Positions 1-9,576 of a stretch of 64,000 nt of DNA are shown here, one piece after another (the stretch's first letter is position 1; each line of letters begins with the position of its first letter). Where the stretch lies: assembly GCA_014377455.1 (NCBI GenBank), contig JACMPO010000063.1, positions 62,001 through 126,000 of the forward strand. The letters are read 5' to 3'. The notes under the pieces are model-generated. The model was not told where the DNA came from. It searched no databases and was given only the letters and a program-made list of their open reading frames with translations. The position numbers and the translations under genes are program-made. The DNA is from Flavobacterium sp. (GTDB lineage Bacteria; Bacteroidota; Bacteroidia; Flavobacteriales; Flavobacteriaceae).

Positions 1-317
1 TTTGGGACAAACATAATTTTTTACTTTTTAAAGGTCAGTATCAAGATAATCCAAACGATTATTTTACAGTAACTAAAGTAGATGAATCCTATAAAATAGA
101 AGTAACTAAACAAGAAATGCCTTTAACAACCAAAAGTTTTGTTGCAGAGTTCAATTTGTTATTTGATAAGAAATATCAATCTAAAATTATATTTGAAACT
201 ACTACTTTTTATGTTGATAAATATGGAATCAATACTAATATAGAAAACATTATTTTCTCGGGTTACATTGCCAATCAAAAGGTTGGTGATCTTGTTCCAG
301 CTAATTTTGGAGAATAA
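1..317 (+). CDS. C-terminal end of an unidentified protein (5' truncated by window edge)
   Basis: The frame is open from base 3 to the stop at 317, so the ATG at 117 in the ORF track is internal. The visible part is about 104 residues. It is rich in aromatic and beta-prone segments (QEMPLTTKSF, NIIFSGYIANQKVGDLVPANF) with no membrane segment or signal. I do not recognise the family. A convergent terminator follows directly. Function unknown; the coding call rests on the continuous open frame and ordinary codon use. Confidence 0.7.
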   Translation, partial: WDKHNFLLFKGQYQDNPNDYFTVTKVDESYKIEVTKQEMPLTTKSFVAEFNLLFDKKYQSKIIFETTTFYVDKYGINTNIENIIFSGYIANQKVGDLVPANFGE

Positions 318-320
318 AAA

Positions 321-348
321 AAAACGTTCTGATTTCTCAAAACGTTTT
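321..348. terminator. Convergent terminator
   Basis: Inverted repeat AAAACGTT / AACGTTTT with a 12-nt loop lies between two converging genes. An A-run precedes it, so it could serve both strands. Confidence 0.55.
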
Positions 349-363
349 AATAGAATATTATTC

Positions 364-1194
364 TTATTTCTTTTTCATTTCTTTTTCGATCATATCGTAA
401 AACTCATCTATTTTTGGTAATACAACTATTCGAGTACGTCTGTTGATTGCTCTATTATCTGCTGAATTATTATCAACTAAGGGAATGTATTCTCCTCTTC
501 CTGCTGCAATAAGTTGTGATGGTTTTACGCCTAAATCTTTGGTTAAAACTCTAACTATAGCTGTTGAACGCTTCACACTTAAATCCCAATTATCTAGTAA
601 AACTCCGTTTCCAGTGAAAGGAACATTATCTGTGTGACCTTCAACCATGCATTCAAAAGTAGGTTTATCATTGATAACTTTTGCAACTTTAGATAATACT
701 TCTTTTGCTCGATCACTTACCATGTAACTTCCGCTTTTAAACAACAATTTATCAGCAATCGAAATAAAAACTACACCTTTTTCTACATTAATGTTAATGT
801 CTGGATCAGATATTCCAACCGAACTTTTTAAACTAGTAACTAAAGCTAGCGTTACACTATCTTTTTTAGTTAAAGCGTCTTGCATTCTTGAGATTTTTAA
901 ATCTTTCTCTTTAATTGTTTCAAGAGCTTTTTCGATATTTTGTGCACCTTTTGTAGACAAAACCGTCATGTCTTTAGAAGCACTAATCAAGTCGGAATTA
1001 TTTTTTTTCAAATAATCATTTTGCTGATTTAGAGCTTCTTTTTCTGATAAACATAAATTCAATTTGACAGTTGTTGAATTCAGTAAATCCTGACATTCTT
1101 TGTTTTTTTGTTCTAAGTCGGCAATTTTCTTTTTTGCACCACATGATGTAAGTGTTAAAGCGACTAACGAAAGCATTAAAATTATTTTCTTCAT
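364..1194 (-). CDS. OmpA-family lipoprotein with coiled coil
   Basis: Likely an outer-membrane lipoprotein that anchors the envelope to peptidoglycan. The N-terminus is a lipoprotein signal with lipobox LTSC (Cys18). A charged, heptad-like region follows (about 21-110, ADLEQKNKECQDL...), then a C-terminal OmpA domain (about 145-265) with the peptidoglycan-binding signature EGHTDNVPF and NRRTRIVV. There is no beta-barrel domain, so this is a periplasmic linker protein rather than a porin. It ends with a lysine-rich tail. It is monocistronic, with a convergent terminator at its 3' side. The family call is secure; the exact partner is unknown. Confidence 0.9.
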   Translation of the reverse strand: MKKIILMLSLVALTLTSCGAKKKIADLEQKNKECQDLLNSTTVKLNLCLSEKEALNQQNDYLKKNNSDLISASKDMTVLSTKGAQNIEKALETIKEKDLKISRMQDALTKKDSVTLALVTSLKSSVGISDPDININVEKGVVFISIADKLLFKSGSYMVSDRAKEVLSKVAKVINDKPTFECMVEGHTDNVPFTGNGVLLDNWDLSVKRSTAIVRVLTKDLGVKPSQLIAAGRGEYIPLVDNNSADNRAINRRTRIVVLPKIDEFYDMIEKEMKKK

Positions 1195-1270
1195 AAATTA
1201 AAATTTGAGTTACAAAATTACAAATTATTACCAATTAGTGACTACAAAATTTGCAAACTAATAAATCAGA

Positions 1271-2263
1271 TTATTTAAAAATCTTTTCTCCCTTGATAAA
1301 ATAATTAAAAATGATACTTTTTGTTTGATAGTAATTTGCTTTTTGAACAGTACTTCTTTTTTTATAATTTGTAGAAATATATTTGTAAAAATAATAATGT
1401 GCTTTTAAAATGGCAGTAAAATGAATCCATTTTCCTTTACTTAAAAATTGTAATCCAGCAATTCCATCTAAAATCACTCTAATAAATACTATAGAAAATA
1501 ACTGATTTTTGGGTAAATTTTTAATCAACATAAATAACGAATTTCTAAAATTCAGAAATGTCTTCATCGGATTTCCTTCATTTAATGTGGCACCGCCAAT
1601 ATGATAAATTGTAGATTTAGAATTGTATTTTACTTTGTAACCCAAATTATATGCTCTCCAACATAAATCAATTTCTTCTTGATGCGCAAAAAAATCAGCA
1701 TCAAATCCATTTAATTGTTTAAAAATATCTTTCCTGATAAAAAAACAAGCGCCACTGGCCCAAAATATTTCAGTTTGGTCATCATATTGACCTGAATCTT
1801 TTTCTAGAGTATTAAAAATTCTTCCTCTACAAAAAGGAAAACCATATTTATCAATAAAACCACCTGCACCGCCAGCATATTCAAATAAATTTTTATTTTT
1901 ATAATCTAAAATTTTAGGTTGAATAATAGCTGTATTGGATTCGTTCTCAAATTGTGAAATGATCGGTGAAAGCCAATTTTCAGTTACTTCAACATCTGAG
2001 TTTACTAATGCATAATATGGTTCTGATACATTTATAAGTGCTTGGTTATAACCTTTTGCAAAACCATAATTTTCGATATTTTCAATAATTTTAATCGTTG
2101 GAAAATTATCTTTTACAAATTGAATTGAATTATCAGTTGATGCATTATCAGCAAGATAAATGGTAGCTTCGGCAGAATATAAAACAATATTTGGCAAAAA
2201 TTGACTTAACAATTTAACACCGTTCCAGTTCAAAAGTACTACAGCAATTTTTTTATCGTTCAT
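1271..2263 (-). CDS. Glycosyltransferase family 2 (rhamnosyltransferase-like)
   Basis: Predicted inverting GT-A glycosyltransferase that adds a sugar to a cell-surface glycan or lipid. The nucleotide-sugar domain begins VVLLNWNG and carries ADNASTDNS and the metal-binding DxD-type motif NSDVEV (about 87-92). The acceptor-side motif EEIDLCWR (about 198-205) is typical of rhamnosyltransferase-like GT2 enzymes. Length 330 residues fits. The start lies 3 bases from the stop of the upstream HsdR-N-like gene, so the two are probably co-transcribed. Donor and acceptor cannot be read from the sequence. Confidence 0.88.
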   Translation of the reverse strand: MNDKKIAVVLLNWNGVKLLSQFLPNIVLYSAEATIYLADNASTDNSIQFVKDNFPTIKIIENIENYGFAKGYNQALINVSEPYYALVNSDVEVTENWLSPIISQFENESNTAIIQPKILDYKNKNLFEYAGGAGGFIDKYGFPFCRGRIFNTLEKDSGQYDDQTEIFWASGACFFIRKDIFKQLNGFDADFFAHQEEIDLCWRAYNLGYKVKYNSKSTIYHIGGATLNEGNPMKTFLNFRNSLFMLIKNLPKNQLFSIVFIRVILDGIAGLQFLSKGKWIHFTAILKAHYYFYKYISTNYKKRSTVQKANYYQTKSIIFNYFIKGEKIFK

Positions 2264-2266
2264 AAT

Positions 2267-2713
2267 TTATTCTCCAAATTCAGGAAGTTGATTTAAGAAA
2301 ATATATTTTTCGTTTTCAAAATCCATTTGACAAAAGTAATGTTTTAGTCCATTAGAAACCATTAAGTATTTTGCTTTCAAAACCAAATTATATCGAGCAA
2401 TTTGATCAAAAGTTTGTTGCGAAATAGAAATGGATGGCGCCTTGCATTCTATCAATAAAAAAATTGAGCCATCTGTTTGATAAACAATAATATCGTAACG
2501 TTTATTTAAACTGTTAACTTTAATTAATTTTTCAACATTAATGTAAGATTTAGGATAATTTTTATCTAAAATTAAGTTTTGAATTACATGTTGCCGAACC
2601 CATTCTTCTGGAGTTAAAATGATAAATTTTTTTCTAATTTCGTCAAAAATTAAAACTTTATTTTCACTATTTTTGAACCGAAAGTTATAGTCTGGAAAAT
2701 TAAGTTTTTGCAT
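2267..2713 (-). CDS. Stand-alone HsdR N-terminal-like (PD-(D/E)xK) protein
   Basis: The 148-residue protein resembles the N-terminal nuclease domain of type I restriction subunit R without helicase or methylase parts. A PD-(D/E)xK-like core is visible: RYD (Asp74), then a hydrophobic strand ending ECK (Glu89, Lys91). No HsdM or HsdS gene is nearby, so it is not a restriction system here. It lies divergent to holA with only 50 bp between the two starts and 3 bp before the glycosyltransferase. This suggests a housekeeping DNA role, but none is shown. TAAATTTG, a Bacteroidetes -7-like box, lies only 4 bases upstream of the ATG, so the mRNA may have almost no leader. Confidence 0.75.
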   Translation of the reverse strand: MQKLNFPDYNFRFKNSENKVLIFDEIRKKFIILTPEEWVRQHVIQNLILDKNYPKSYINVEKLIKVNSLNKRYDIIVYQTDGSIFLLIECKAPSISISQQTFDQIARYNLVLKAKYLMVSNGLKHYFCQMDFENEKYIFLNQLPEFGE

Positions 2714-2763
2714 TTTACAAATTTAATCAATATAACAATAACTGGAAACTGAATACTTAAAAA

Positions 2764-3768
2764 ATGGACGAAGTTGTAAAAATTATTAACGATATAAAAT
2801 CTGGAAATATTAAACCTATTTATTTTTTGATGGGTGAAGAACCTTATTATATTGATAAATTAACCGAATATATCGAGCAAAATGTTTTACAAGAACACGA
2901 ACGCGATTTTAATCAAACCATTTTATATGGACGAGATGTAACTATTGAAGATGTTATAGGTACTGCCAAAAGATTCCCTATGATGTCTGATAAGCAAGTA
3001 GTTGTAGTAAGAGAGGCACAAGAATTAGCACGTACAATCGAAAATTTAGATTCATATGTTTTAAATCCGCAACCAACTACGGTGTTGGTTATTGCATTTA
3101 AATATAAAATGCTTGATAAGCGCAAAAAACTCATAAAATCTGTAGCTAAAAATGGATTGCTGTTTGAAAGTAAAAAAATGTACGATAACCAAGTTGGAAC
3201 TTGGGTTTCAAGAGTTTTACAAAGTAGAGGTTACAGTATAGAGCCAAAAGCTAACGTTATGTTAGTAGAATTTTTAGGTAATGATTTAAGTAGAATAAGT
3301 AATGAAATAAATAAATTACAAATTATTTTATCTAAAGGAAGTCAAATTACAGCTAAAGATATTGAGGTCAATATTGGAATTAGTAAAGATTTCAATTTTT
3401 TTGAATTGCAAAATGCACTCGGTTCAAAAAATCAATTAAAAGCATATCAAATAGCGCAATATTTTGCTGAAAACCCTAAGGATAATCCTTTGGTTGTTAT
3501 AACAAGTCAGGTTTTCAACTTTTTTGTAAAACTGCTAAAATATCATGGGTTAAAAGATAGGAATCCTAAAAATGTTGCATCAGTTTTAGGAGTTAATATC
3601 TATTTTTTAAAGGATTACGATCTTGCATTGAGAAATTATCCAATGAAAAAAGTAAGTTCTATAGTAGCAACCTTGAGAAACATTGATGTTAAAAGTAAAG
3701 GTGTAGGGTCGAATGCGATTCCAAATCATGATTTGCTCAAGGAAATGTTAGTAAAGATTTTTAATTAA
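2764..3768 (+). CDS. holA: DNA polymerase III subunit delta
   Basis: Delta subunit of the clamp loader; it opens the beta sliding clamp. The 334-residue length and order of regions match HolA. The N-terminal AAA+-like domain begins with YFLMGEEPYYIDKL, followed by KQVVVVREAQ, a lid region around DLSRISNEINKL, and a C-terminal helical collar (ALGSKNQLKAYQIAQYF...). As in other delta subunits there is no working Walker A. The helical C-terminus ends IPNHDLLKEMLVKIF. It is divergent from the HsdR-N-like gene and followed 36 bp later by a mini membrane protein on the same strand. Confidence 0.93.
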   Translation: MDEVVKIINDIKSGNIKPIYFLMGEEPYYIDKLTEYIEQNVLQEHERDFNQTILYGRDVTIEDVIGTAKRFPMMSDKQVVVVREAQELARTIENLDSYVLNPQPTTVLVIAFKYKMLDKRKKLIKSVAKNGLLFESKKMYDNQVGTWVSRVLQSRGYSIEPKANVMLVEFLGNDLSRISNEINKLQIILSKGSQITAKDIEVNIGISKDFNFFELQNALGSKNQLKAYQIAQYFAENPKDNPLVVITSQVFNFFVKLLKYHGLKDRNPKNVASVLGVNIYFLKDYDLALRNYPMKKVSSIVATLRNIDVKSKGVGSNAIPNHDLLKEMLVKIFN

Positions 3769-3804
3769 TTTTAATTTCCGATATTTGCAAACTGAATTTT
3801 TAAA

Positions 3805-3987
3805 ATGGGAATGAATAAAAACACAGTTTTAGGCTGGGCAACTTTTATAATGGTACTTATGGGACTTATTTTAATAGGTCTTGGAGTTTATCGTTATGCA
3901 GATGTTGCAGGTTGGGGATTTGGCGCTGTTGGAGTAGGTTTTCTAGCTAATGCTTGGGTCTTTAATGCCTTAAAAGGAAGAGTTTAA
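3805..3987 (+). CDS. CAL67264-type small membrane protein
   Basis: A 60-residue protein with two hydrophobic spans (about 10-28 and 34-53), rich in Gly and Ala (GLILIGLGVYRYADVAGWGFGAVGVGFLANAW). It resembles the small CAL67264-named membrane family of Flavobacteriia, which has no known function; that assignment is from memory. Two possible ATG codons lie two codons apart (MGMNK); either may be used. It follows holA on the same strand. Confidence 0.7.
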   Translation: MGMNKNTVLGWATFIMVLMGLILIGLGVYRYADVAGWGFGAVGVGFLANAWVFNALKGRV

Positions 3988-4074
3988 TAAATAGTAGATG
4001 TAAGTTATTAGATTTAAGATTAAAGAAACTTAGTTTTAAACATTTAATTTAAACTTATTTCTTAATAGTAAAAA

Positions 4075-4136
4075 TCAGACTTCTAATATCTAAATATCTA
4101 GAATCCAAATATCTAATATCTAATATCAAAAAATAA
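4075..4136. repeat. Degenerate TCTAAATATC word repeat
   Basis: The gap upstream of ettA contains repeated variants of TCTAATATC, TCTAAATATC and CTAGAATCCAAATATC. These are short degenerate direct repeats rather than a promoter or coding sequence. Similar low-complexity word strings occur in other gaps of the window. Confidence 0.6.
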
Positions 4137-4137
4137 T

Positions 4138-5832
4138 ATGTCAGACGATAAGAAAGTAATTTTCTCAATGCAAAAATTGAGTAAATCGTATCAAGGAAGT
4201 GACAAACAAGTATTGAAAAATATTTATTTAAGCTTCTTTTACGGTGCAAAAATTGGTATTCTTGGACTTAATGGTTCGGGAAAGTCCTCATTATTAAAAA
4301 TAATTGCTGGGGTTGATAAAAATTATCAAGGTGATGTTGTTTTTCAACCAGGTTATAACGTTGGTTATTTAGAGCAAGAACCAATTTTGGACGATTCCAA
4401 AACTGTAATTGAAATTGTAAAAGAAGGTGTTGCAGAAACAGTTGCAATTCTTGATGAATTCAATAAAATTAATGATATGTTTGGACTTCCAGAAGTTTAT
4501 GAAGATGCCGACAAAATGGACAAACTCATGGAACGTCAAGCCTTGTTACAAGATAAAATTGATGCAAGCGGTGCATGGGAATTAGATACAAAATTAGAAA
4601 TTGCAATGGATGCGTTACGCACTCCAGAAGCAGATACACCAATTAAAAACTTATCTGGCGGTGAACGCCGAAGAGTTGCTTTGTGCAGATTATTATTGCA
4701 ACAACCTGACGTTTTATTATTAGATGAGCCTACAAACCACTTGGATGCTGAAAGCGTACTTTGGTTAGAACAACATTTAGCACAATACGCTGGAACTGTA
4801 ATTGCAGTAACTCACGATAGATATTTCCTTGATAATGTTGCAGGTTGGATTTTAGAATTGGATAGAGGTGAAGGTATTCCATGGAAAGGAAATTATTCGT
4901 CTTGGTTGGATCAAAAATCAAGCAGAATGGCTTTGGAAGAAAAAGTTGCCTCTAAACGTAGAAAAAATTTGGAACGTGAATTAGAATGGGTTCGTCAAGG
5001 AGCAAAAGGACGTCAAACCAAACAAAAAGCACGTTTGCAGAATTATGATAAATTGTTAAACGAAGATCAAAAAGCATTAGATGAAAAACTAGAAATCTAC
5101 ATTCCAAATGGACCACGTTTAGGAACTAATGTAATTGAAGCTAAAGGTGTTGCAAAAGCTTTTGGGGACAAATTATTATATGACGATTTAAATTTCACCC
5201 TGCCACAAGCGGGAATTGTTGGTGTAATTGGACCAAACGGTGCTGGAAAATCTACCATTTTTAGGATGATCATGGGGGAACAAGAAACTGATAGTGGCGT
5301 TTTTGCGGTAGGTGAAACAGTTAAAATTGCTTATGTAGATCAAGCGCATTCTAACATTGACGTTAATAAATCCATTTGGGAAAATTTTTGCGATGGTCAA
5401 GAATTAATTATGATGGGTGGAAGACAAGTAAATTCTAGAGCCTATTTATCACGTTTCAATTTTGGTGGAAGCGAACAAAACAAAAAAGTTTCAGCACTCT
5501 CTGGAGGAGAAAGAAACCGCTTGCATCTTGCAATGACTTTAAAGGAAGAAGGTAATGTTTTACTGTTAGATGAACCAACTAACGATTTAGATGTTAATAC
5601 ATTACGTGCTCTAGAGGAAGGTTTAGAAAACTTTGCTGGTTGTGCCGTTGTAATCTCGCACGATAGATGGTTTTTAGATCGAATTTGCACACACATTTTA
5701 GCTTTTGAAGGGGATTCACAAGTGTATTTTTTTGAAGGTGGATTCTCTGATTATGAGGAAAATAAGAAAAAACGTTTGGGTGGCGACCTTACTCCTAAAC
5801 GTTTGAAATATAAAAAATTAATTAGGAATTAA
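4138..5832 (+). CDS. ettA: Energy-dependent translational throttle protein EttA (ABC-F ATPase)
   Basis: Cytosolic ABC-F ATPase that binds the ribosomal E site and gates early elongation according to ATP/ADP ratio. It has two ABC domains in one chain. Domain 1 has Walker A GLNGSGKS, signature LSGGERRR and Walker B LLLDEPTNHLDAES. Domain 2 has GPNGAGKS, LSGGERNR and LLLDEPTNDLD. The inter-domain linker is rich in Arg and Lys (SKRRKNLERELEWVRQGAKGRQTKQKAR), and an insertion in domain 1 (about 85-150) matches the EttA arm. The 564-residue length is typical. A terminator follows. Confidence 0.95.
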   Translation: MSDDKKVIFSMQKLSKSYQGSDKQVLKNIYLSFFYGAKIGILGLNGSGKSSLLKIIAGVDKNYQGDVVFQPGYNVGYLEQEPILDDSKTVIEIVKEGVAETVAILDEFNKINDMFGLPEVYEDADKMDKLMERQALLQDKIDASGAWELDTKLEIAMDALRTPEADTPIKNLSGGERRRVALCRLLLQQPDVLLLDEPTNHLDAESVLWLEQHLAQYAGTVIAVTHDRYFLDNVAGWILELDRGEGIPWKGNYSSWLDQKSSRMALEEKVASKRRKNLERELEWVRQGAKGRQTKQKARLQNYDKLLNEDQKALDEKLEIYIPNGPRLGTNVIEAKGVAKAFGDKLLYDDLNFTLPQAGIVGVIGPNGAGKSTIFRMIMGEQETDSGVFAVGETVKIAYVDQAHSNIDVNKSIWENFCDGQELIMMGGRQVNSRAYLSRFNFGGSEQNKKVSALSGGERNRLHLAMTLKEEGNVLLLDEPTNDLDVNTLRALEEGLENFAGCAVVISHDRWFLDRICTHILAFEGDSQVYFFEGGFSDYEENKKKRLGGDLTPKRLKYKKLIRN

Positions 5833-5857
5833 TAACAATTTTGTTACATTTGTAAAG

Positions 5858-5882
5858 AATCCCATGTAATTGGGATTTTTTT
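5858..5882 (+). terminator. Terminator after ettA
   Basis: AATCCCA / TGGGATT stem with a 6-nt loop, followed by a run of seven T. Confidence 0.7.
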
Positions 5883-5935
5883 ATATTATTAAATAACAAA
5901 ATCCTCGTTTTTAATTAGTACTTAAAAAAAAAATT

Positions 5936-8143
5936 TTGAAACTTTTAAAAAATATAATTTTCCTCTTGATATTAGTTTTTTTTCAAGTTCTATTTTCGCA
6001 AGAACCAGTTCGTTCAAAGCAACAAATAGAAAAAATGCTTTTCAATGCTGGTGATGAGCTATATAATTTAAATTGTGACAAATCTTTAAATCATGCTAAA
6101 ATTGCATTAAATGATGCTCACATTTTAAAAGATAATGTATTAATAGCGAAAGCTTTAAATGTTATAGGTTTAAATTTTGAAGAATTTTCAGATCCTAAAA
6201 AAGCAATAAGTTATTTCGATAAAGCTTTGATTCATGCCAAATTAACTACTAATGATTCTATAAAAGATTGGATTTATAATAATTTAGGAAACGTTTACAC
6301 GTACAGAAAAATAGATTTCAAAAAAGGTATTCAATATTATAAAGAAGGTCTTAATTATTCAAGAAAAATAAAAGATTCTACTGAAATTACTTATACACAA
6401 CTCAATATATCTGGAGCTTATTTTGCTATCAATGATTTTAAAAATGGTATAGAATATTTAGATGCTTCTAAAAAGTATGTTGAAAAAAATGGGGAACTTG
6501 AATCCAAAATTACTTTGGCAACTCAATATGGTTCTTACTATGATTATCTAAATGAAAATAAAAAATCAGAATTTTATTTTTTAAAAGCTGTTTCGTTAGG
6601 TAAAAAAATAAAATCAGAACTTTTAGATACAAATTTGAGTGAAGTATATCACGATTTTTCTAATCATTATAAAAAAGTCGGAAATTTTAAACAAGCATTT
6701 TATTATTTGGATTTACATAATAAGATGCAAGAAAAAATTTATAATGAAGAACGATTAAAAAAAGTTAAAATTGCTGGAAATCAAATAGAACTGGACGAAT
6801 ACAGAAGACAAATTGATAAAATAGAAAGCGAAAAACATGAACAATTAGTTAATTTAAAGGAATCTAAATTAATTGTATTATTGTTTATAATCATATTCTT
6901 GATTCTGTTATTGCTAGTATATTCCTTATATAAAAATAAGTCCTTTCGAGAAGAATCTAATCAAGAATTAAAACTTGCAAATATTGAATTAAAAATTGCT
7001 AAAGATAAAGCAGAAGTTGCTTCACAATTAAAAACTCAGTTTGTATCAACTATAAGTCATGAATTGCGAACTCCACTATACGGAGTCGTGGGAATCACCA
7101 ATATAATTTTAGACGAACATCGTGAATTAGCAAATAGTCCACATCTAAATTCATTAAAATTTTCTGCTCGATATTTATTATCATTGGTTAATGATTTACT
7201 TCAAATAAATAAAATAGAAGAAAATAAAATTACTTTAGAGAACATGATTTTTAATCTCAATGATGAAATAAAAACAATTATAGATTCACTGCAATTTATT
7301 GCAATTAAAAATTCTAATAAATTAACAAACGATATTGATACAAAAATTCCTGAATGTTTGATAGGTGATAAATTAAGATTGTCACAAATTTTTATGAATT
7401 TAGTGAGTAATGCTTTAAAATTTACTAAAGAAGGTGAGGTAAAAATTTCAGCTAAGCTCGAAAAAATAGAAGGTACTAAACAGTTTATAAAATTTGAAGT
7501 TATTGATAATGGAATTGGAATTGCTGAACAAGATCAAGTTAAAATTTTTGAAAAATTTGTTCAAATAGAGCGAAAAGAAGGTGACTATCAAGGCACTGGA
7601 TTGGGTTTATCAATAGTTCAAAGGCTAGTTGAGCTTTTTGGTAGCGAAGTGCACCTTGAAAGTAAAGAAGGAGAAGGAACTAAATTTTCATTCACAATAG
7701 GTTTTGATGCAGACGAAAGTAAAAAGAAAGAAATAATAAATAGTATTGAAGTTGACTTATCATCTAATTTTATTTATAAAATTTTGGTTGTGGAGGACAA
7801 TAAAATAAATCAAGTTGTGACAAAAAAAATACTTGAAAACAATAATTTTAAATGCAAAATACTTGAAGATGGTTATGCCGCAATCAATTTGCTTGAAACC
7901 GAAACTTTCGATATTATATTAATGGATATTAATATGCCCGTAATAAATGGTTTTGAAACTTCAAAATTGATTCGGAAAAAAGGCATTACAATTCCAATAA
8001 TCGCTTTAACCGCTTTTGATAAACAAGAAATAATGGAAGAAGCCTTAAGTGCCGGAATGAACGATATAATTATCAAACCTTTTGAGCCTGTAAAATTATT
8101 TCAAATAATTACAAATTTAATACACACAAAAAATGCTGATTAA
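5936..8143 (+). CDS. Hybrid sensor histidine kinase with TPR sensor region and receiver
   Basis: Signal transduction protein. Order: signal peptide (1-21, ending LFSQ), extracytoplasmic TPR-like helical repeats (about 35-270), coiled segment, one membrane span (about 311-331), HisKA with phospho-acceptor His375 (STISHELRTP), and HATPase_c with N box NLVSNALKF, G1 DNGIGIA and G2 GTGLGLSI. A receiver domain follows with phospho-acceptor Asp664 (ILMDINMP) and KPFEP. There is no HPt or output domain, so the phosphate must pass to another protein. The start is TTG. The in-frame stop lies 24 bases upstream, no ATG lies between, and only this start keeps the signal peptide. The stop codon overlaps that of the converging helicase gene. 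Ligand unknown. Confidence 0.9.
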   Translation: MKLLKNIIFLLILVFFQVLFSQEPVRSKQQIEKMLFNAGDELYNLNCDKSLNHAKIALNDAHILKDNVLIAKALNVIGLNFEEFSDPKKAISYFDKALIHAKLTTNDSIKDWIYNNLGNVYTYRKIDFKKGIQYYKEGLNYSRKIKDSTEITYTQLNISGAYFAINDFKNGIEYLDASKKYVEKNGELESKITLATQYGSYYDYLNENKKSEFYFLKAVSLGKKIKSELLDTNLSEVYHDFSNHYKKVGNFKQAFYYLDLHNKMQEKIYNEERLKKVKIAGNQIELDEYRRQIDKIESEKHEQLVNLKESKLIVLLFIIIFLILLLLVYSLYKNKSFREESNQELKLANIELKIAKDKAEVASQLKTQFVSTISHELRTPLYGVVGITNIILDEHRELANSPHLNSLKFSARYLLSLVNDLLQINKIEENKITLENMIFNLNDEIKTIIDSLQFIAIKNSNKLTNDIDTKIPECLIGDKLRLSQIFMNLVSNALKFTKEGEVKISAKLEKIEGTKQFIKFEVIDNGIGIAEQDQVKIFEKFVQIERKEGDYQGTGLGLSIVQRLVELFGSEVHLESKEGEGTKFSFTIGFDADESKKKEIINSIEVDLSSNFIYKILVVEDNKINQVVTKKILENNNFKCKILEDGYAAINLLETETFDIILMDINMPVINGFETSKLIRKKGITIPIIALTAFDKQEIMEEALSAGMNDIIIKPFEPVKLFQIITNLIHTKNAD

Positions 8144-9384
8144 TACCAGCGTTTTTTATTTTGTTTCGATGCAACCGATTTCCTTGAATTGGTTTCCTTA
8201 TTTTTATTTCTTAAGTCAGGTTTTGCATCTGGATTTTCAGGAACATCAGTATATGGGTAAGGATGTTCTTTATCTATTTTAATAGTCATCTTAATAAGCT
8301 TTTCGATATCTTTTATGTAAGGTTGTTCGTCCGATGCACAAAACGAAATTGCCAAGCCACTATTTCCGGCTCTACCTGTTCTACCAATTCGGTGAACATA
8401 AGTTTCAGCAATGTTTGGGATATCAAAATTAATAACATAAGGTAAACTTTCAATATCTATTCCACGAGCGGCAATATCGGTAGCAACCAAAACCGAGATT
8501 TCTTTATTTTTAAATGCTTCTAAAACTCGTTGTCTGGCATTTTGAGATTTATCGCCATGAATAGCTTCTGCAGTAACATTGTTTTTTTTTAATGCTTTTA
8601 CGACATTATCAGCGCCATGTTTAGTTCGTGTAAAAACCAAAACATTATCAATTTTATCATTTCTAATAATGTGATAAAGCAATTTTCGCTTATCTTCTTT
8701 CCCTACAAAATATAATTTTTGATTTACATTTTCAGCAGTGCTGGAAACTGGTGTAACCGAAACATATTTTGGTGTTTTTAAAAATGTATCCGCAAGTTCT
8801 CTTATTGCCATTGGCATTGTAGCAGAAAATAAAAGCGTTTGACGATTGTCTGGAGTGAGTTTTACAATTTTTTTAACATCATTTATAAATCCCATATCAA
8901 GCATTTGATCTGCTTCATCAAGAACTAAAAAATGCAAATCGTTTAAGTCAATAAATCCTTGTTTGTGCAAATCCAATAGTCTTCCGGGCGTAGCAATTAA
9001 AATATCAATCCCTTTTTTAAGTTGATCCACTTGCGACATCTGATTTACTCCACCAAAAATAACCATCGATCGGATGTTGGTATATTTTCCGTAAGTATTA
9101 AAACTTTCATCAATTTGGATTGCCAGTTCACGAGTAGGAGTAACCACTAGCGTTCTAATAATTTTTCTTTTATTTGCCGATCCTGATATTTTATGTAAAT
9201 AATTTAATATAGGGATGGCAAATGCAGCAGTTTTTCCGGTTCCTGTTTGCGCACAACCTACTAAATCTGTTCCAGCAAGAATAATAGGAATCGCTTGTTC
9301 TTGAATAGGAGTTGGGTTTTCATATCCTTCTTCGGTTAAAGCCGTTTGTATATTTTTTATTAAATGTAAATCGTTAAATGTCAT
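8140..9384 (-). CDS. DEAD-box RNA helicase (RhlE-like)
   Basis: ATP-dependent RNA helicase, probably for ribosome assembly or mRNA turnover. Motifs in order: Q motif (YENPTPIQEQAIP), I AQTGTGKT, Ia PTRELAIQ, II VLDEADQMLD, III SATMP, and VI HRIGRTGRAG. The core is about 1-370. The tail is short, basic and polar (KNKETNSRKSVASKQNKKRWY), as in RhlE-type proteins. A TATCTTTG -7 box lies 32-39 bases upstream of the ATG. Its stop codon shares bases with the stop of the histidine kinase on the other strand, so no terminator fits between them. Confidence 0.93.
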   Translation of the reverse strand: MTFNDLHLIKNIQTALTEEGYENPTPIQEQAIPIILAGTDLVGCAQTGTGKTAAFAIPILNYLHKISGSANKRKIIRTLVVTPTRELAIQIDESFNTYGKYTNIRSMVIFGGVNQMSQVDQLKKGIDILIATPGRLLDLHKQGFIDLNDLHFLVLDEADQMLDMGFINDVKKIVKLTPDNRQTLLFSATMPMAIRELADTFLKTPKYVSVTPVSSTAENVNQKLYFVGKEDKRKLLYHIIRNDKIDNVLVFTRTKHGADNVVKALKKNNVTAEAIHGDKSQNARQRVLEAFKNKEISVLVATDIAARGIDIESLPYVINFDIPNIAETYVHRIGRTGRAGNSGLAISFCASDEQPYIKDIEKLIKMTIKIDKEHPYPYTDVPENPDAKPDLRNKNKETNSRKSVASKQNKKRWY

Positions 9385-9576
9385 AGTTGTAAATTTCTTT
9401 CTTAAAGAATAATATTTTGCAAAGATAGTTTTTATAATTTAAGAGACATTATTCTTCTTTTAACCTATTTTGAAATTTAAAAATAAAATTTCCCTGATAA
9501 GGCATCACATTATGCTTTTAAAATATAATTGTATAACTTTGAGAAATCAATCTAACTAAATTTTATTATATTATTT

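Noticed and set aside
2267-2713. Type I restriction system
   Set aside because: Only the HsdR N-terminal-like domain is present; no helicase part, HsdM or HsdS nearby.
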